Numbered from the stretch's first letter, positions 9,096 to 17,956 are shown. The stretch is 64,000 nucleotides of DNA from Zoogloea dura (GCF_012927165.1 NZ_JABBGA010000005.1:1-64000); one strand, 5' to 3'. The notes: generated from the sequence alone by a model not told the origin. Numbers and translations: made by a program.

Positions 9096-10325
9096 TCAGC
9101 CGTTCTTCTTCTTCCAGCCGGCGCGGCAGGTGTCCTGCAGGTAATTCATGACCAGCGTGGTGTCGTCGCTGTCGAGCTGCACGCGGGCTTCGGGGCCGAG
9201 GTCGTCTTCCCACATGCGGCGCACGTCGGACTGGTACTCGAAGGGCACGACGCTCTCGATGAAGCGGGCGACGGCCGCCTCGTCGAAGCCGGATTCGCGG
9301 AAGTTGTCCCAGATCCGGTTGGCGTCGCGCTTGAGCAGGCTGCGGGTGGGTTCGAGGCCGGTGGCGACCATCAGCAGCACGCCGCACTGCACGTCGGTGT
9401 GATCACCCTGGTTGCCGGTGATGCGGGTCCACTCCTCGGCGCAGGCCTTGTCGTGGTGGGTGATTTCGCTGACCGAGCTGGTGTCGAAGAAGAACAGGCC
9501 GGAGAAGCGGTCCTGGTTGCGGTAGATCTCGGTGGCCGGAATGTCGCGGATGACGGGGAGGACTTCGGCACTGAAGCGCTCGGTCTCGCGCTTCATCAGG
9601 CTGCGTATGCCGGGCGTGGCGTCCTCGAGCCAGGCGTCGAGGGCGGGGAAGCCGGCGCTGCGCTTCTTGCGGGCGGCCTCGTGGAGCTTCATGAAGCGCT
9701 CGACACTGAAGAAGCCGGCCGGCTTGCGCTCGGTCAGGAGGACCAGCAGGGCGCTGTTGATCACCGATTCGCAGAACACATGCCACTCGTCGGCGTCTTC
9801 ACGCTCCACCCCCAGCTTGCCGGCCAGCCAGTAGGTGGCGTCGATGTACTGCTGGTTGCGCTCGCGGCTGGCGTGTTCGGCCAGGTAGCGGGCGTAGGTG
9901 ATGGGGGTGTCCGCTGTGCACTTGGCCAGGAAGTCCTTTTCGCTTTCGCGGAAGATCTCCGGGGCGCCGAGGAGCCGCTCGGTGGGCAGGCCGTGCAGCC
10001 TGCGCAGGCGGTCGGCGCCGGCCTTGGACAGGGCCAGCAGGGTCTTGTCGCGGAGCAGGTGGCCGGCCACGTCGATCTTGCCGCCGGACTCGGCCTCCAG
10101 GGCCAGGCCGACCAGGGTCACCAGGCGGGTGCGGGCGGCCTCCAGCTCGGGGCGCAGGTTGGGGGTGCCGAAATAGGTGGCCAGCTGCACGATGCCCTTG
10201 GCGCCTTCGCGTCGCAGGGCGTCGAGGCGGGGGGTGTCCACCAAGCCTGCCTGGAGGGCGTGGCACAGCACCCGCTCGAAATACGGGCGGGTGTCGACGG
10301 TGGTGAGGGAGGTGTCAGTGAACAT
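9096..10325 (-). CDS. unrecognised protein, last gene of the J-domain operon
   Basis: A 409-residue soluble protein with no signal peptide, no transmembrane helix and no motif I can name. It is largely helical in composition, with a central patch ERFSGLFF-like FSGLFFFDTSSVSEITHHDK and a basic end (GWKKKNG). It starts 45 bases after the 256-residue gene and is the fourth gene in a row after a J-domain protein. The nirBD enhancer region lies immediately downstream, with only 43 bases from its stop to the nearer NtrC-like site... on the far side of the nirB promoter the two units are separate. Function unknown; a client or partner of the J-domain protein is a guess from position only. Confidence 0.75.
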   Translation of the reverse strand: MFTDTSLTTVDTRPYFERVLCHALQAGLVDTPRLDALRREGAKGIVQLATYFGTPNLRPELEAARTRLVTLVGLALEAESGGKIDVAGHLLRDKTLLALSKAGADRLRRLHGLPTERLLGAPEIFRESEKDFLAKCTADTPITYARYLAEHASRERNQQYIDATYWLAGKLGVEREDADEWHVFCESVINSALLVLLTERKPAGFFSVERFMKLHEAARKKRSAGFPALDAWLEDATPGIRSLMKRETERFSAEVLPVIRDIPATEIYRNQDRFSGLFFFDTSSVSEITHHDKACAEEWTRITGNQGDHTDVQCGVLLMVATGLEPTRSLLKRDANRIWDNFRESGFDEAAVARFIESVVPFEYQSDVRRMWEDDLGPEARVQLDSDDTTLVMNYLQDTCRAGWKKKNG

Positions 10326-10370
10326 CGGGTGCAGGGCGCTGCGCCGCGGGGGCTCAGCGCCGTCTCCTGG

Positions 10371-11141
10371 TCAGATGGCGGATTCCTCTTCGTCCTCGTC
10401 GAGCTTCGGCACGCCGGGCTCGGCGGATTCGGGCAGGGGCATTCTGGCGGCCTCGGCGGCGCGGTTGAGCCGGTCCTGGATCTCGATGACGAGCAGCTCG
10501 AAGGTGTCGGAGAACTCGTGGCGCAGGACCCAGGCGGTCTCCATCCAGTCGGAGTCGGCGACTTCGGAGCGTGACATGCGCACCCGCACCATCTCGATGG
10601 CGTCGCCGATCTCCAGGCCCTGGTCGAGCTCGTCCACGCGCTCGGCGTCCCAGGTGATGGCGGACTTGGGTGTGAAGGCCTTTTCCAGATCGTTGTCGGC
10701 CTCGAAGACGCCGTGGTAGGCCAGGGTCAGCAGGGAGTCGTAGTGGTCGGTGAAGTAGTCGGCCAGCACGCGAACACCGTCGTCATGCTCCACCAGGCAG
10801 TCCAGCACTTCGGCGCAGGCGGCCGGGCTGCGATGCATGACGGCATTCATGGTGTTGCGCAGGCGCGGCACGTATTTCTCGAGCGGCTCGCCGTACTGGC
10901 GCTCAAGCACGATGGCCTGCACGAACTGCTCGGGGCTGAGCACCAGGCTGACCACCGATTCCTTGCTGGCGTCGTATTCACGGATCACCGCCAGGACGTC
11001 CTTGGGCGCCATTTCGTCGAGGACTTCGACCAGGGCGTGGTCGCCTTCCTGTTCGGCGATGACGACGAGGTGGGCTTCAGCCTTGGCGATCTCGCCGGCG
11101 AGGATGAGTTCGCGGGTTTCCTTGATGACTAGCTGGGTCAT
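10371..11141 (-). CDS. unrecognised acidic protein of the J-domain operon
   Basis: A 256-residue cytoplasmic protein that I do not recognise. It opens with a helical segment (MTQLVIKETRELILAGEIAK) and is rich in Glu and Asp throughout, ending in an acidic tail (LDEDEEESAI). No membrane segment, metal-binding pattern or nucleotide-binding motif is visible. It begins 12 bases after the preceding small gene and is followed 45 bases later by the 409-residue gene, so all are probably one transcript read from the promoter at 12030-12035. Confidence 0.78.
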   Translation of the reverse strand: MTQLVIKETRELILAGEIAKAEAHLVVIAEQEGDHALVEVLDEMAPKDVLAVIREYDASKESVVSLVLSPEQFVQAIVLERQYGEPLEKYVPRLRNTMNAVMHRSPAACAEVLDCLVEHDDGVRVLADYFTDHYDSLLTLAYHGVFEADNDLEKAFTPKSAITWDAERVDELDQGLEIGDAIEMVRVRMSRSEVADSDWMETAWVLRHEFSDTFELLVIEIQDRLNRAAEAARMPLPESAEPGVPKLDEDEEESAI

Positions 11142-11153
11142 GAACGGTCTTTC

Positions 11154-11666
11154 TTAACGGTCAACGGCGTCGAAGCCCTGTTCGGACATCCACTCTTCGC
11201 CGGCTTCGCCGAGGTCGTCGGTGTCGTCCTGGTCTTCATCGTCCCGGGCGGCTTCGGGGGCGCTGCGTGCGCTCAGGCCGCTGCCTAGCAGCCACTCGAG
11301 CACGGCGGTGGTGACGAGGAAGCTCTCGCCGCCGTCCTTGTCGAGACAGATGTTGATCAGGGGGCGGGCCCACGGGGCGATCTCGAGGCTGGCCTCGAGT
11401 TCGGCCCAGGAGGGAAAGCCCTCGTCGCCGGGCTCGCTGTTGGAGGCGGTGTACAGGAGATTGCCGCCGCTGAAGCCGAAGGCGCCGTGGAAGGCCGGGG
11501 CGACCATCTCGGGGGCGGTGTCGATCATGCCGAGCAGGAAGGAGAACTCCTTGTGCTTGTCGCGCACGCGCTTGTTGAGCACATCCTTGCCTTCGGAGTC
11601 GGAGCGCAGGTCGTCGATCTCGCTGGCATAGCGCTCGAAGATGTCTTCAAAGTAAAACGAGGTCAA
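11154..11666 (-). CDS. unrecognised protein, second gene of the J-domain operon (TTG start overlapping the J-domain stop)
   Basis: About 170 residues, not recognised. An ATG at 11696 is possible but would lie well inside the J-domain gene. A TTG at 11666-11664 is preferred: it overlaps the stop of the J-domain gene in the tetranucleotide TTGA and has AAAGG about seven bases before it, which would couple translation. The product would begin with [20 protein letters not shown] after the initiator. It ends in a Ser/Ala and Asp/Glu-rich, probably disordered tail ([11 protein letters not shown]). No known motif is visible. Confidence 0.72.
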   Translation of the reverse strand: MTSFYFEDIFERYASEIDDLRSDSEGKDVLNKRVRDKHKEFSFLLGMIDTAPEMVAPAFHGAFGFSGGNLLYTASNSEPGDEGFPSWAELEASLEIAPWARPLINICLDKDGGESFLVTTAVLEWLLGSGLSARSAPEAARDDEDQDDTDDLGEAGEEWMSEQGFDAVDR

Positions 11667-11941
11667 GAAATTACCTTTTCTATGTAGGAGGCCCACAGGG
11701 AGGTGGCTTCCAGCAGGGGGTCGTCGATCAGGTTGCGCCGGCGCAGGGCGTCGTAGTCGCGCCGCTTTGCGTCGTCGGAGAGCAACTCGTAGGCGGCCTG
11801 GATGTGGCGGAAGCGGTCGGCGGCGCCGGGGTCGGGGTTGCGGTCCGGGTGGTACAGGCGGGCTGCCTTGCGGTAGGCCGTCTTGATGTCGTCGGCCGCG
11901 GCCGTCGGCGAAATGCCCAGGGCTTCGTAGGGATCACGCAT
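11663..11941 (-). CDS. small J-domain (DnaJ-like) co-chaperone
   Basis: A 92-residue protein made of little more than a J domain. [20 protein letters not shown], then [15 protein letters not shown] with the HPD triad that stimulates the ATPase of DnaK/Hsp70, then [20 protein letters not shown]. It lacks the Gly/Phe, zinc-finger and C-terminal domains of DnaJ, so it is a specialised class C co-chaperone. About 25 residues after the domain ([20 protein letters not shown]) may bind a client. It is the first gene of a four-gene operon of unknown proteins and its stop overlaps the next start. Confidence 0.9.
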   Translation of the reverse strand: MRDPYEALGISPTAAADDIKTAYRKAARLYHPDRNPDPGAADRFRHIQAAYELLSDDAKRRDYDALRRRNLIDDPLLEATSLWASYIEKVIS

Positions 11942-12029
11942 GGTGTTCGGTACGGGTGAGAGGTGTCGGTGCCCGGGGTGTCAGGCGGCGGCCTTCGGGG
12001 CGGTGCGGCGGGGTGACGGGAAGCCCGGC

Positions 12030-12035
12030 ATTATA
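12030..12035 (-). promoter_or_regulatory. -10 element of the J-domain operon
   Basis: A perfect TATAAT on the minus strand about 90 bases upstream of the J-domain start, inside the 136-base gap after the GGDEF-EAL gene. No good -35 hexamer is visible 16-18 bases upstream (GCGACG at 17), so an activator may be needed or the match may be fortuitous. Confidence 0.45.
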
Positions 12036-12077
12036 AAGGCCTGTCGCGCCGGCGTCGCGTCTGCTGCGTGGGGCGTG

Positions 12078-14528
12078 TCAGTTGCGGGGCGGCGGGAGCA
12101 GCTCGGCAAAGGCTTCGGCCGGCATGGGGCGGCCGAAGTAGTAGCCCTGGGCATAGTCGCAGCCCAGCAGCACCAGGTCGTGGGCGATGTCGGCGGTTTC
12201 GACCCCTTCGGCCAGCACGGCGATCTTGAGGCTCTTGGCCATCTGGATGACGCCGCGGACGATGGCGCCGGCGTCCGGGTCGGTGGGCAGGTCGCGGATG
12301 AAGGACTGGTCGATCTTCAGCTTGTCGACGGCGAAGCGGCGCAGGTAGGCGAGGCTGGAGTAGCCGGTGCCGAAGTCGTCGATGGCCAGGCGCAGGCCCA
12401 TCGCATGCAGCTGGCGGACGGTGGCGAGCACCTGCTCGGTGTCCTTCATCAGGATGCTCTCGGTGATCTCGAGTTCGATGCAGGCTGGATCGGCGCCGCT
12501 GTCGGTGAGGGCGCGGGTGACCGTTTCCACCAGGTTGCCGCGGGTGAACTGCAGCGGCGACAGGTTGACCGCGATCACCAGCTTGCCGTGGCCGGCATCT
12601 TTCCAGATGCGGGCCTGCCGGCAGGCCTCCTGCAGGACCCATTCGCCGATGTTGACGATCAGGCCGCTGTCTTCGGCGACGGGGATGAAGAGGCCGGGCG
12701 GCTGCATGCCGAGGTCCGGGCAGTTCCAGCGGATCAGGGCTTCGGCGCCGACGATGCGCGTGCTGCCGAGGTCGATCAGCGGCTGGTAATGGAGGATGAA
12801 TTCCTGGCGCTCGAGGGCCCGGCGCAGGCGGTTCTGGATGTCGAGACGCTGCACCGCGTCTTCGTTCATCTGCTGGGAGTAGAAGCGGAAGGTGTTCCGC
12901 CCGGCGGCCTTGGCGTTGTACATGGCCGCATCGGCATTGCGGATCAGGGTGTCGAAATCGCTGCCGTCCTCCGGGTAGACGGCCAGACCGACGGAGCAGG
13001 AGATGCTCATTTCCTGGCCGGCCAGCGGGCAGGGCTGGCCGAGGGTGAGCATGATCTTCTCGACGATGGGGGCGATGTCCTCGGTCTCGCGGATGTCGGT
13101 GAGAAGCACCAGGAATTCGTCGCCCCCCTGGCGGCTGATGGTGTCGGTGTCCCGGGTGGTGGTGCGCAGGCGGTCGGCGAAGGTCTGCAGCAGGGCGTCG
13201 CCGGCGGGGTGGCCGAGACTGTCGTTGATGTGCTTGAAGTGGTCCAGGTCGAGCAGCAGCAGGGCCACCTTGGTGTTGGCGCGGATGGCGTGGCCAAAGG
13301 CCTGCTCGGCCCGGTCGCGCAGCAGGAAGCGGTTGGGCAGGCGGGTCAGGAGGTCGTGGCGGGCCAGGAATTCGGCGCGTTCCTCGGCGGCCTTGCGGTC
13401 GGTGAGGTCGGAGAAGATGGCCACGTAATGCTGGATCTCCTGGTCGTCGCGGACCGTCGAGATCGACAGCCATTCCGGGAAGATCGCGCCGTTGCGCCGC
13501 CGGTTCCAGGCTTCGCCGCTCCAGTGGCCGGTGTGGGCCAGCTCGGCGAGCAGGCGTTCGTGGAAGCCCTCTTCGTGGTGGCTGGTGGCGATCAGCTCGG
13601 CGCGGGTGCCGATGACCTCTTCCGGGGCGTAGCCGGTGACGTCGGAGTAGGCGCGGTTGACCGAGATGACCCGCTGCTGGCCGTCGGTGATCAGGATGGC
13701 GTCGCGGCTTTCGCTGAACACCGTGGCGGCGAGCTGCAGTTCGGCCTGCTGGCGGCGCGAGGCGCTGATGTCGCGGGAGGTGCCCTCGACCCCGACGGGG
13801 GTGCCGTCGGCATCCCGCAGGTAGTGGGCGTTGGTGGACACCCAGACTTCGCTGCCGTCCTTGCGCCGCATGCGGTATTCATAGCCGCTCACCTGGCCAC
13901 CCGCCGCCGACAGGGCGCTCAGGAAGGTCTCCCGGGCGCTGGCGCCATCCACGTAGAGGCTGTCGATGCGGGTGCCGATCAGTTCTTCGGGCTCGTAGCC
14001 GAGCAGCTGGCGTACCGATGGGGACAGGCGCAGCAGGCGGCCGCTGGCGTCGGAGCGGTAATAGGTGTCCTGCAGGTTGTCGAGGATGGCGCGCACGTCG
14101 GCCTCGTGGGCGGCGCTGGCGGCTTCGATGGCGCGCAGGTCGGTGACGAAGCCGAAGGCGCTGCTGCTGCCTTCCGGGTGGGCCGGGTGGAGCGAAACAG
14201 TGCTGATCAGTGCGGGGATGACCGTGCCGTCGCGGTGCATGAGTTCGAGCCGGTAGTTGCGCCTGTCGGTGGTCGGGATGCGGGTGATCTGCTGGCGCAG
14301 CAGGCCACGGCTGCCGGCGTTGACGAAATCCAGGGAGGTCCGCCCGATCATCTCGTGCGGGGCATGGCCCAGCAGGCGGCACAGGGTGTCGTTGACTTCG
14401 GTGAAGCAACCCCGCGCATCCACCATGAAGAAGCCGTCGGTTGTCGTCGCAATCACGTCGCGATACACCGCCTCCCGGGCCGGGAGGCGTGAGTCGGGCA
14501 GGTGCTGGAAGAGCGGTGGCAGGTCCAT
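12078..14528 (-). CDS. PAS-PAS-PAS-GGDEF-EAL c-di-GMP turnover protein
   Basis: An 816-residue protein without a clear membrane segment, hence cytoplasmic. Three PAS domains occupy about 25-140, 145-265 and 270-385. A GGDEF domain follows, with intact RQGGDEF near 466, and an EAL domain with GAEALIRW near 593 and the late [13 protein letters not shown] loop. Both catalytic motifs are intact, so it could make or degrade c-di-GMP; in such hybrids one activity often dominates. It stands alone between the J-domain operon and metF and has no RBS stronger than average. PAS ligands cannot be predicted. Confidence 0.93.
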   Translation of the reverse strand: MDLPPLFQHLPDSRLPAREAVYRDVIATTTDGFFMVDARGCFTEVNDTLCRLLGHAPHEMIGRTSLDFVNAGSRGLLRQQITRIPTTDRRNYRLELMHRDGTVIPALISTVSLHPAHPEGSSSAFGFVTDLRAIEAASAAHEADVRAILDNLQDTYYRSDASGRLLRLSPSVRQLLGYEPEELIGTRIDSLYVDGASARETFLSALSAAGGQVSGYEYRMRRKDGSEVWVSTNAHYLRDADGTPVGVEGTSRDISASRRQQAELQLAATVFSESRDAILITDGQQRVISVNRAYSDVTGYAPEEVIGTRAELIATSHHEEGFHERLLAELAHTGHWSGEAWNRRRNGAIFPEWLSISTVRDDQEIQHYVAIFSDLTDRKAAEERAEFLARHDLLTRLPNRFLLRDRAEQAFGHAIRANTKVALLLLDLDHFKHINDSLGHPAGDALLQTFADRLRTTTRDTDTISRQGGDEFLVLLTDIRETEDIAPIVEKIMLTLGQPCPLAGQEMSISCSVGLAVYPEDGSDFDTLIRNADAAMYNAKAAGRNTFRFYSQQMNEDAVQRLDIQNRLRRALERQEFILHYQPLIDLGSTRIVGAEALIRWNCPDLGMQPPGLFIPVAEDSGLIVNIGEWVLQEACRQARIWKDAGHGKLVIAVNLSPLQFTRGNLVETVTRALTDSGADPACIELEITESILMKDTEQVLATVRQLHAMGLRLAIDDFGTGYSSLAYLRRFAVDKLKIDQSFIRDLPTDPDAGAIVRGVIQMAKSLKIAVLAEGVETADIAHDLVLLGCDYAQGYYFGRPMPAEAFAELLPPPRN

Positions 14529-14579
14529 GTCCGGGCGAAAGATGATTTGCCCGGTGTATATCGGCCCTGCGACCTGAAA

Positions 14580-14608
14580 CTTGAAAGCCGGGCTCGGGGG
14601 TGCCCGGC
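14580..14608 (-). terminator. intrinsic terminator after metF
   Basis: Directly after the metF stop the minus strand has a perfect 7-bp stem, GCCGGGC and GCCCGGC around an 8-base loop (14608-14587), followed by TTTCAAGTTT. It closes the ahcY-vapBC-metF unit. Confidence 0.7.
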
Positions 14609-14612
14609 GCTG

Positions 14613-15449
14613 TCAGCCTTGCCGGCCGAGACGCTCGCACAGGGCGAGGGTGGGGCCCGCCTGGTTCATGCTGTAGAAGTGCAGGCCGGGGGCGCCGGCT
14701 TCGATCAGGCGGGCGCACAGCTCGCCCACCACGTCCAGGCCGAAGGCCTTGATCGATTCGGAGTCGTCACCGAAGCTCTCGAACTTGCGGCGCATCCAGC
14801 GCGGGATCTCGGCACCGCAGGCATCCGAGAAGCGCGCCAGCTTGGAGAAGGAGACGATCGGCATGATGCCCGGCACGATGGGCACGTTCACACCAAGCGC
14901 GGCGCATTCGTCGCGGAAGTGCAGATAGGCGTCCAGGTTGTAGAAGTACTGGGTGATCGCCGAATCGGCGCCGGCGTCCACCTTGCGCTTGAAGGCCAGC
15001 AGGTCGTCCTTCGGGCTGCGCGCCTGGGGGTGGTATTCCGGGTAGGCGGCCACTTCGATATGGAAGTGCTTGCCGGTTTCGGCACGGATGAACTCGACCA
15101 GTTCGTTGGCGTAACGCAGCTCGCCCGGGTCGCCCACGCCGGAGGGCAGGTCGCCACGCAGGGCGACGATGCGATGAATGCCGGCGTCCTGGTAGCGCTT
15201 AAGGATCTCCCGGACATGCTCGCGGGTGGAGCCGATGCAGGACAGGTGGGGGGCAGCTTCGTAGCCTTCGCGCTGGGTTTCGAAGACTGTCTCGAAGGTC
15301 CGGGCTTGCGTGGAGCCGCCGGCCCCGAAGGTCACCGAGAAGAACTCGGGCTTCAGTTCGGCCAGCCGGGCGCGGGTGACGCGCAGCTTCTCGACGCCCT
15401 CGGAGGTCTGGGGCGGGAAGAACTCGATGGAGATGGGAGGCTTGTTCAT
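14613..15449 (-). CDS. metF: 5,10-methylenetetrahydrofolate reductase
   Basis: The 278-residue FAD-dependent enzyme reduces methylene-THF to methyl-THF, the methyl donor for methionine synthesis. Family marks are SIEFFPPQTSEGVEKL at the N-terminus, SVTFGAGGST, the HLSCIGSTREHV strand, RIVALRGDLPSG, and the DAGADSAITQYFYN segment near the flavin. The length fits the bacterial single-domain type. It lies 45 bases downstream of the vapC-like stop and in the same direction as ahcY, so it is probably read from the SAH riboswitch promoter; a local promoter within those 45 bases is not evident. A terminator follows. Confidence 0.96.
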   Translation of the reverse strand: MNKPPISIEFFPPQTSEGVEKLRVTRARLAELKPEFFSVTFGAGGSTQARTFETVFETQREGYEAAPHLSCIGSTREHVREILKRYQDAGIHRIVALRGDLPSGVGDPGELRYANELVEFIRAETGKHFHIEVAAYPEYHPQARSPKDDLLAFKRKVDAGADSAITQYFYNLDAYLHFRDECAALGVNVPIVPGIMPIVSFSKLARFSDACGAEIPRWMRRKFESFGDDSESIKAFGLDVVGELCARLIEAGAPGLHFYSMNQAGPTLALCERLGRQG

Positions 15450-15494
15450 GCGTCTAACCGTTTGTCGGTGCGTTTCCGATGTGTCTGGACTTGG

Positions 15495-15911
15495 CTAAGC
15501 CAGAAAGGGATTGAGGACGGTGACCCCGTCATAGCTTTGTCCATGGGAGAGGTCTTCGCTGATGACGGTGTGGGCGCCCAGGCGAGCGGCTGCACACAGG
15601 ATGGCGGCATCCCAGTGGCTGAGGTTGTAGCGGTTGCGCAGGCTGAGTGCAGAGAGTACCAGTTCGCGGTCGACGGCCTGAACGGGGCGGCTGGCGGCGA
15701 TGTGTTCGACGAAGGCCTGCGGCGCGGTCGGCAGGAGGCCGTGGCGGGTCTGGCGGGCATTGGCGTAGAACTCCATCAGCACCTGGGATGACACCCCCCA
15801 GTCGGTGCGGGCCACCCAGCTTCGTGCTGCAGGCCGTTTGGCGGCATGGTTGTCCGCCAACGATGTGGCATAGATCAGGATGTTGGTGTCGAGGAAGTAG
15901 GGCGAGCTCAT
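15495..15911 (-). CDS. PIN-domain ribonuclease toxin (VapC family)
   Basis: 138 residues. The four acidic residues of the PIN nuclease site are all visible: Asp in YFLDTNILIY, Glu in QVLMEFYANA, Asp in HWDAAIL and Asp in ISEDLSHG. VapC toxins cut tRNA or rRNA when freed from their antitoxin. The start overlaps the stop of the antitoxin gene by four bases (ATGA). The pair sits between ahcY and metF, genes that normally neighbour each other, which suggests a later insertion that left the operon reading frame direction intact. Confidence 0.92.
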   Translation of the reverse strand: MSSPYFLDTNILIYATSLADNHAAKRPAARSWVARTDWGVSSQVLMEFYANARQTRHGLLPTAPQAFVEHIAASRPVQAVDRELVLSALSLRNRYNLSHWDAAILCAAARLGAHTVISEDLSHGQSYDGVTVLNPFLA

Positions 15912-16255
15912 GGTTTGTAGGGCGCCTTGTCTTCCTGCACCTGGAAGTCGAGCTCCCGGGTCAGGGGCCGGTCATGAGCCTGGCTGCGGGTGAGAATCGG
16001 CGCGTCTCCCCATCGGCTGTCAGCCACAACGGCGTCGAGCTGTTCGAGGAGGTTGTCGGACGCGACGGGGGCCGGCCTGGCCGCGATCAAGGTCTGGAGC
16101 GCAGGGTTTCTCTTGCCGGGATCGTGGTTGAGTACGACGGCTTCGATGATCGCCATCAGTTCGCCCTGGAGCGAACGATGATGAACGGACGCAATCGCGC
16201 GGAGACGCTCGGCGATTTCGTCCGGTACATTCTTGATGGTGAGGGTGACTGGCAT
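15908..16255 (-). CDS. antitoxin of the VapBC/FitAB type (ribbon-helix-helix)
   Basis: 115 residues. The N-terminus PVTLTIKNVPDEIAERLRAI followed by ASVHHRSLQGELMAIIEAVV is a FitA/Arc-type ribbon-helix-helix DNA-binding domain. The remaining tail is the likely toxin-wrapping part (SDNLLEQLDAVVADSRW). It is longer than most FitA proteins (about 80 residues). A perfect 13-bp inverted repeat ends seven bases before its start and is the probable operator. The gene overlaps the toxin gene by four bases. Confidence 0.88.
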   Translation of the reverse strand: MPVTLTIKNVPDEIAERLRAIASVHHRSLQGELMAIIEAVVLNHDPGKRNPALQTLIAARPAPVASDNLLEQLDAVVADSRWGDAPILTRSQAHDRPLTRELDFQVQEDKAPYKP

Positions 16256-16261
16256 GGCTTA

Positions 16262-16296
16262 ATCCACAATGGAATCGTTATGGTTCCATTGTGGAT
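16262..16296. promoter_or_regulatory. 13-bp inverted repeat, probable operator of the toxin-antitoxin pair
   Basis: ATCCACAATGGAA (16262-16274) and its exact complement TTCCATTGTGGAT (16284-16296) are separated by nine bases. Perfect dyads of this size next to an RHH antitoxin start are where antitoxin or toxin-antitoxin complexes bind for autorepression. It also separates the ahcY stop from the antitoxin start and could form a hairpin in read-through RNA. Confidence 0.75.
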
Positions 16297-16318
16297 GTCG
16301 ATCGTCCCTGGATCAAGC

Positions 16319-17731
16319 TCAGTAGCGGTAGTGCTCGGCCTTGTACGGACCGTCCTTGGGCACGCCGATGTAGGCGGCCTGCTCGTCGGTCAGCACGCTG
16401 AGCTGGGCGTTGAGCTTCTTCAGTTGCAGGCGGGCAACCTTTTCGTCCAGGTGCTTGGGCAGGGTGTACACCCCGACCGGGTAGTCGGCCGTGCGGGTGA
16501 ACAGCTCGATCTGGGCGATGGTCTGGTTGGCGAAGGAGCTGGACATCACGTAGGACGGATGGCCGGTGCCGCAGCCGAGGTTCACCAGACGACCCTTGGC
16601 CAGCAGGATGATGCGCTTGCCGTCCGGGAAGATGACGTGGTCCACCTGGGGCTTGATCTCTTCCCACTGGTACTTCTCGATGGAGGCGACGTCGATCTCG
16701 TTGTCGAAGTGACCGATGTTGCAGACGATGGCCTGGTCCTTCATGGCGGCCATGTGGTCGTGGGTGATCACGTGGAAGTTGCCGGTGGTGGTGACGAAGA
16801 TGTCGGCCTTGTCGGCGGCGTATTCCATGGTGACCACGCGGTAGCCTTCCATGGCGGCCTGCAGGGCGCAGATCGGGTCGATCTCGGTGACCCACACCTG
16901 GGCGGACAGGGCGCGCAGGGCCTGGGCGGAGCCCTTGCCCACGTCGCCGTAGCCGCACACCACGGCAACCTTGCCGGCGATCATCACGTCGGTGGCGCGC
17001 TTGATGCCGTCCACCAGCGATTCGCGACAGCCGTAGAGGTTGTCGAACTTGGACTTGGTGACCGAGTCGTTCACGTTGATGGCCGGGAAGCGCAGCTCGC
17101 CGCGTTGGTGCATCTGGTACAGGCGATGCACGCCGGTGGTGGTCTCCTCGGTGACACCCTTCACCTCGGCCAGGCGCACGGAGTACCAGGTCGGATCCAC
17201 GGCCAGCTTGGCCTTGATGGCGGCAAAGAGGATGGTCTCTTCTTCGGAGGACGGCTTGGCGATGACAGACAGATCCTTCTCGGCCCGGGCGCCCAGGTGC
17301 AGCAGCAGGGTCGCGTCGCCGCCGTCGTCGAGGATCATGTTGCTATAGCCACCGTCGGCCCACTCGAAGATGCGGTGGGTGTAGTCCCAGTAGTCGGCCA
17401 GGGATTCGCCCTTCACGGCGAACACCGGGATGTTCTGGGCGGCGATGGCGGCCGCGGCGTGGTCCTGCGTGCTGAAGATGTTGCAGGAGGCCCAGCGGAC
17501 TTCCGCGCCGAGCGCGGTCAGCGTCTCGATCAGCACGGCGGTCTGGATGGTCATGTGCAGGGAGCCGGTGATGCGCGCGCCCTTGAGGGGCTGGGCCGCG
17601 GCGAACTCGTCGCGGATGGCCATCAGGCCCGGCATTTCGGTTTCGGCGATGCGGATTTCCTTGCGGCCCCAGTCGGCCAGGGAAAGGTCGGCAATGACGT
17701 AATCGGTGAACTTGTCAGCCACAGTGTTCAT
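16319..17731 (-). CDS. ahcY: adenosylhomocysteinase (S-adenosyl-L-homocysteine hydrolase)
   Basis: The 470-residue NAD-dependent cytoplasmic enzyme splits S-adenosylhomocysteine into homocysteine and adenosine, relieving inhibition of methyltransferases. Typical segments: [37 protein letters not shown], the NAD-binding [27 protein letters not shown] and the C-terminal [12 protein letters not shown]. The length with its roughly 40-residue insertion matches the bacterial long form. It is preceded by an SAH riboswitch and a good -10 element. MetF, downstream, supplies methyl-THF for remethylation of the homocysteine it releases. Confidence 0.97.
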   Translation of the reverse strand: MNTVADKFTDYVIADLSLADWGRKEIRIAETEMPGLMAIRDEFAAAQPLKGARITGSLHMTIQTAVLIETLTALGAEVRWASCNIFSTQDHAAAAIAAQNIPVFAVKGESLADYWDYTHRIFEWADGGYSNMILDDGGDATLLLHLGARAEKDLSVIAKPSSEEETILFAAIKAKLAVDPTWYSVRLAEVKGVTEETTTGVHRLYQMHQRGELRFPAINVNDSVTKSKFDNLYGCRESLVDGIKRATDVMIAGKVAVVCGYGDVGKGSAQALRALSAQVWVTEIDPICALQAAMEGYRVVTMEYAADKADIFVTTTGNFHVITHDHMAAMKDQAIVCNIGHFDNEIDVASIEKYQWEEIKPQVDHVIFPDGKRIILLAKGRLVNLGCGTGHPSYVMSSSFANQTIAQIELFTRTADYPVGVYTLPKHLDEKVARLQLKKLNAQLSVLTDEQAAYIGVPKDGPYKAEHYRY

Positions 17732-17835
17732 GAGAATTCCTCGAACGTGTGGCCGGGAAGGGACTACGGGTGGCGTCTTGATGAGGGCTCACCACGTCTC
17801 CCCGTGCCCGGCACGGGTTTGCAAAACAAAGCATG

Positions 17836-17940
17836 GACGGGTGAGCGCGGTTGCTGTTGCCGGCACACGTGCCGGCGGTACTGCTGTCGAGCCTGGGACT
17901 GCGGGCCTTGCACCCGGTGGTCTTGCAGCGCTCCTCGAAG
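17836..17940 (-). ncRNA. SAH riboswitch
   Basis: The leader of ahcY holds, on the minus strand, CGAGGAGCGCTGCAAGACC, then CCAGGCTCGACAGC, a variable hairpin (GCCGGCACGTGTGCCGGC), and CAACCGCGCTCACCCGT. These are the conserved segments and order of the S-adenosylhomocysteine riboswitch: GAGGAGCGCUGC pairs with GCGCUCACC, and AGGCUCG pairs back to CGAG. SAH binding turns on expression of genes that remove SAH, which fits ahcY directly downstream. The remaining leader from 17835 to the start codon holds the expression platform. Confidence 0.92.
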
Positions 17941-17950
17941 CAGGGTGGGG

Positions 17951-17956
17951 ATTATA
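17951..17956 (-). promoter_or_regulatory. -10 element of the ahcY operon
   Basis: A perfect TATAAT on the minus strand 11 bases before the riboswitch core begins, so the transcript would open almost directly with the aptamer. The -35 region about 17 bases upstream (CAAGCA) is poor. The dsbD stop lies only about 30 bases away. Confidence 0.65.
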
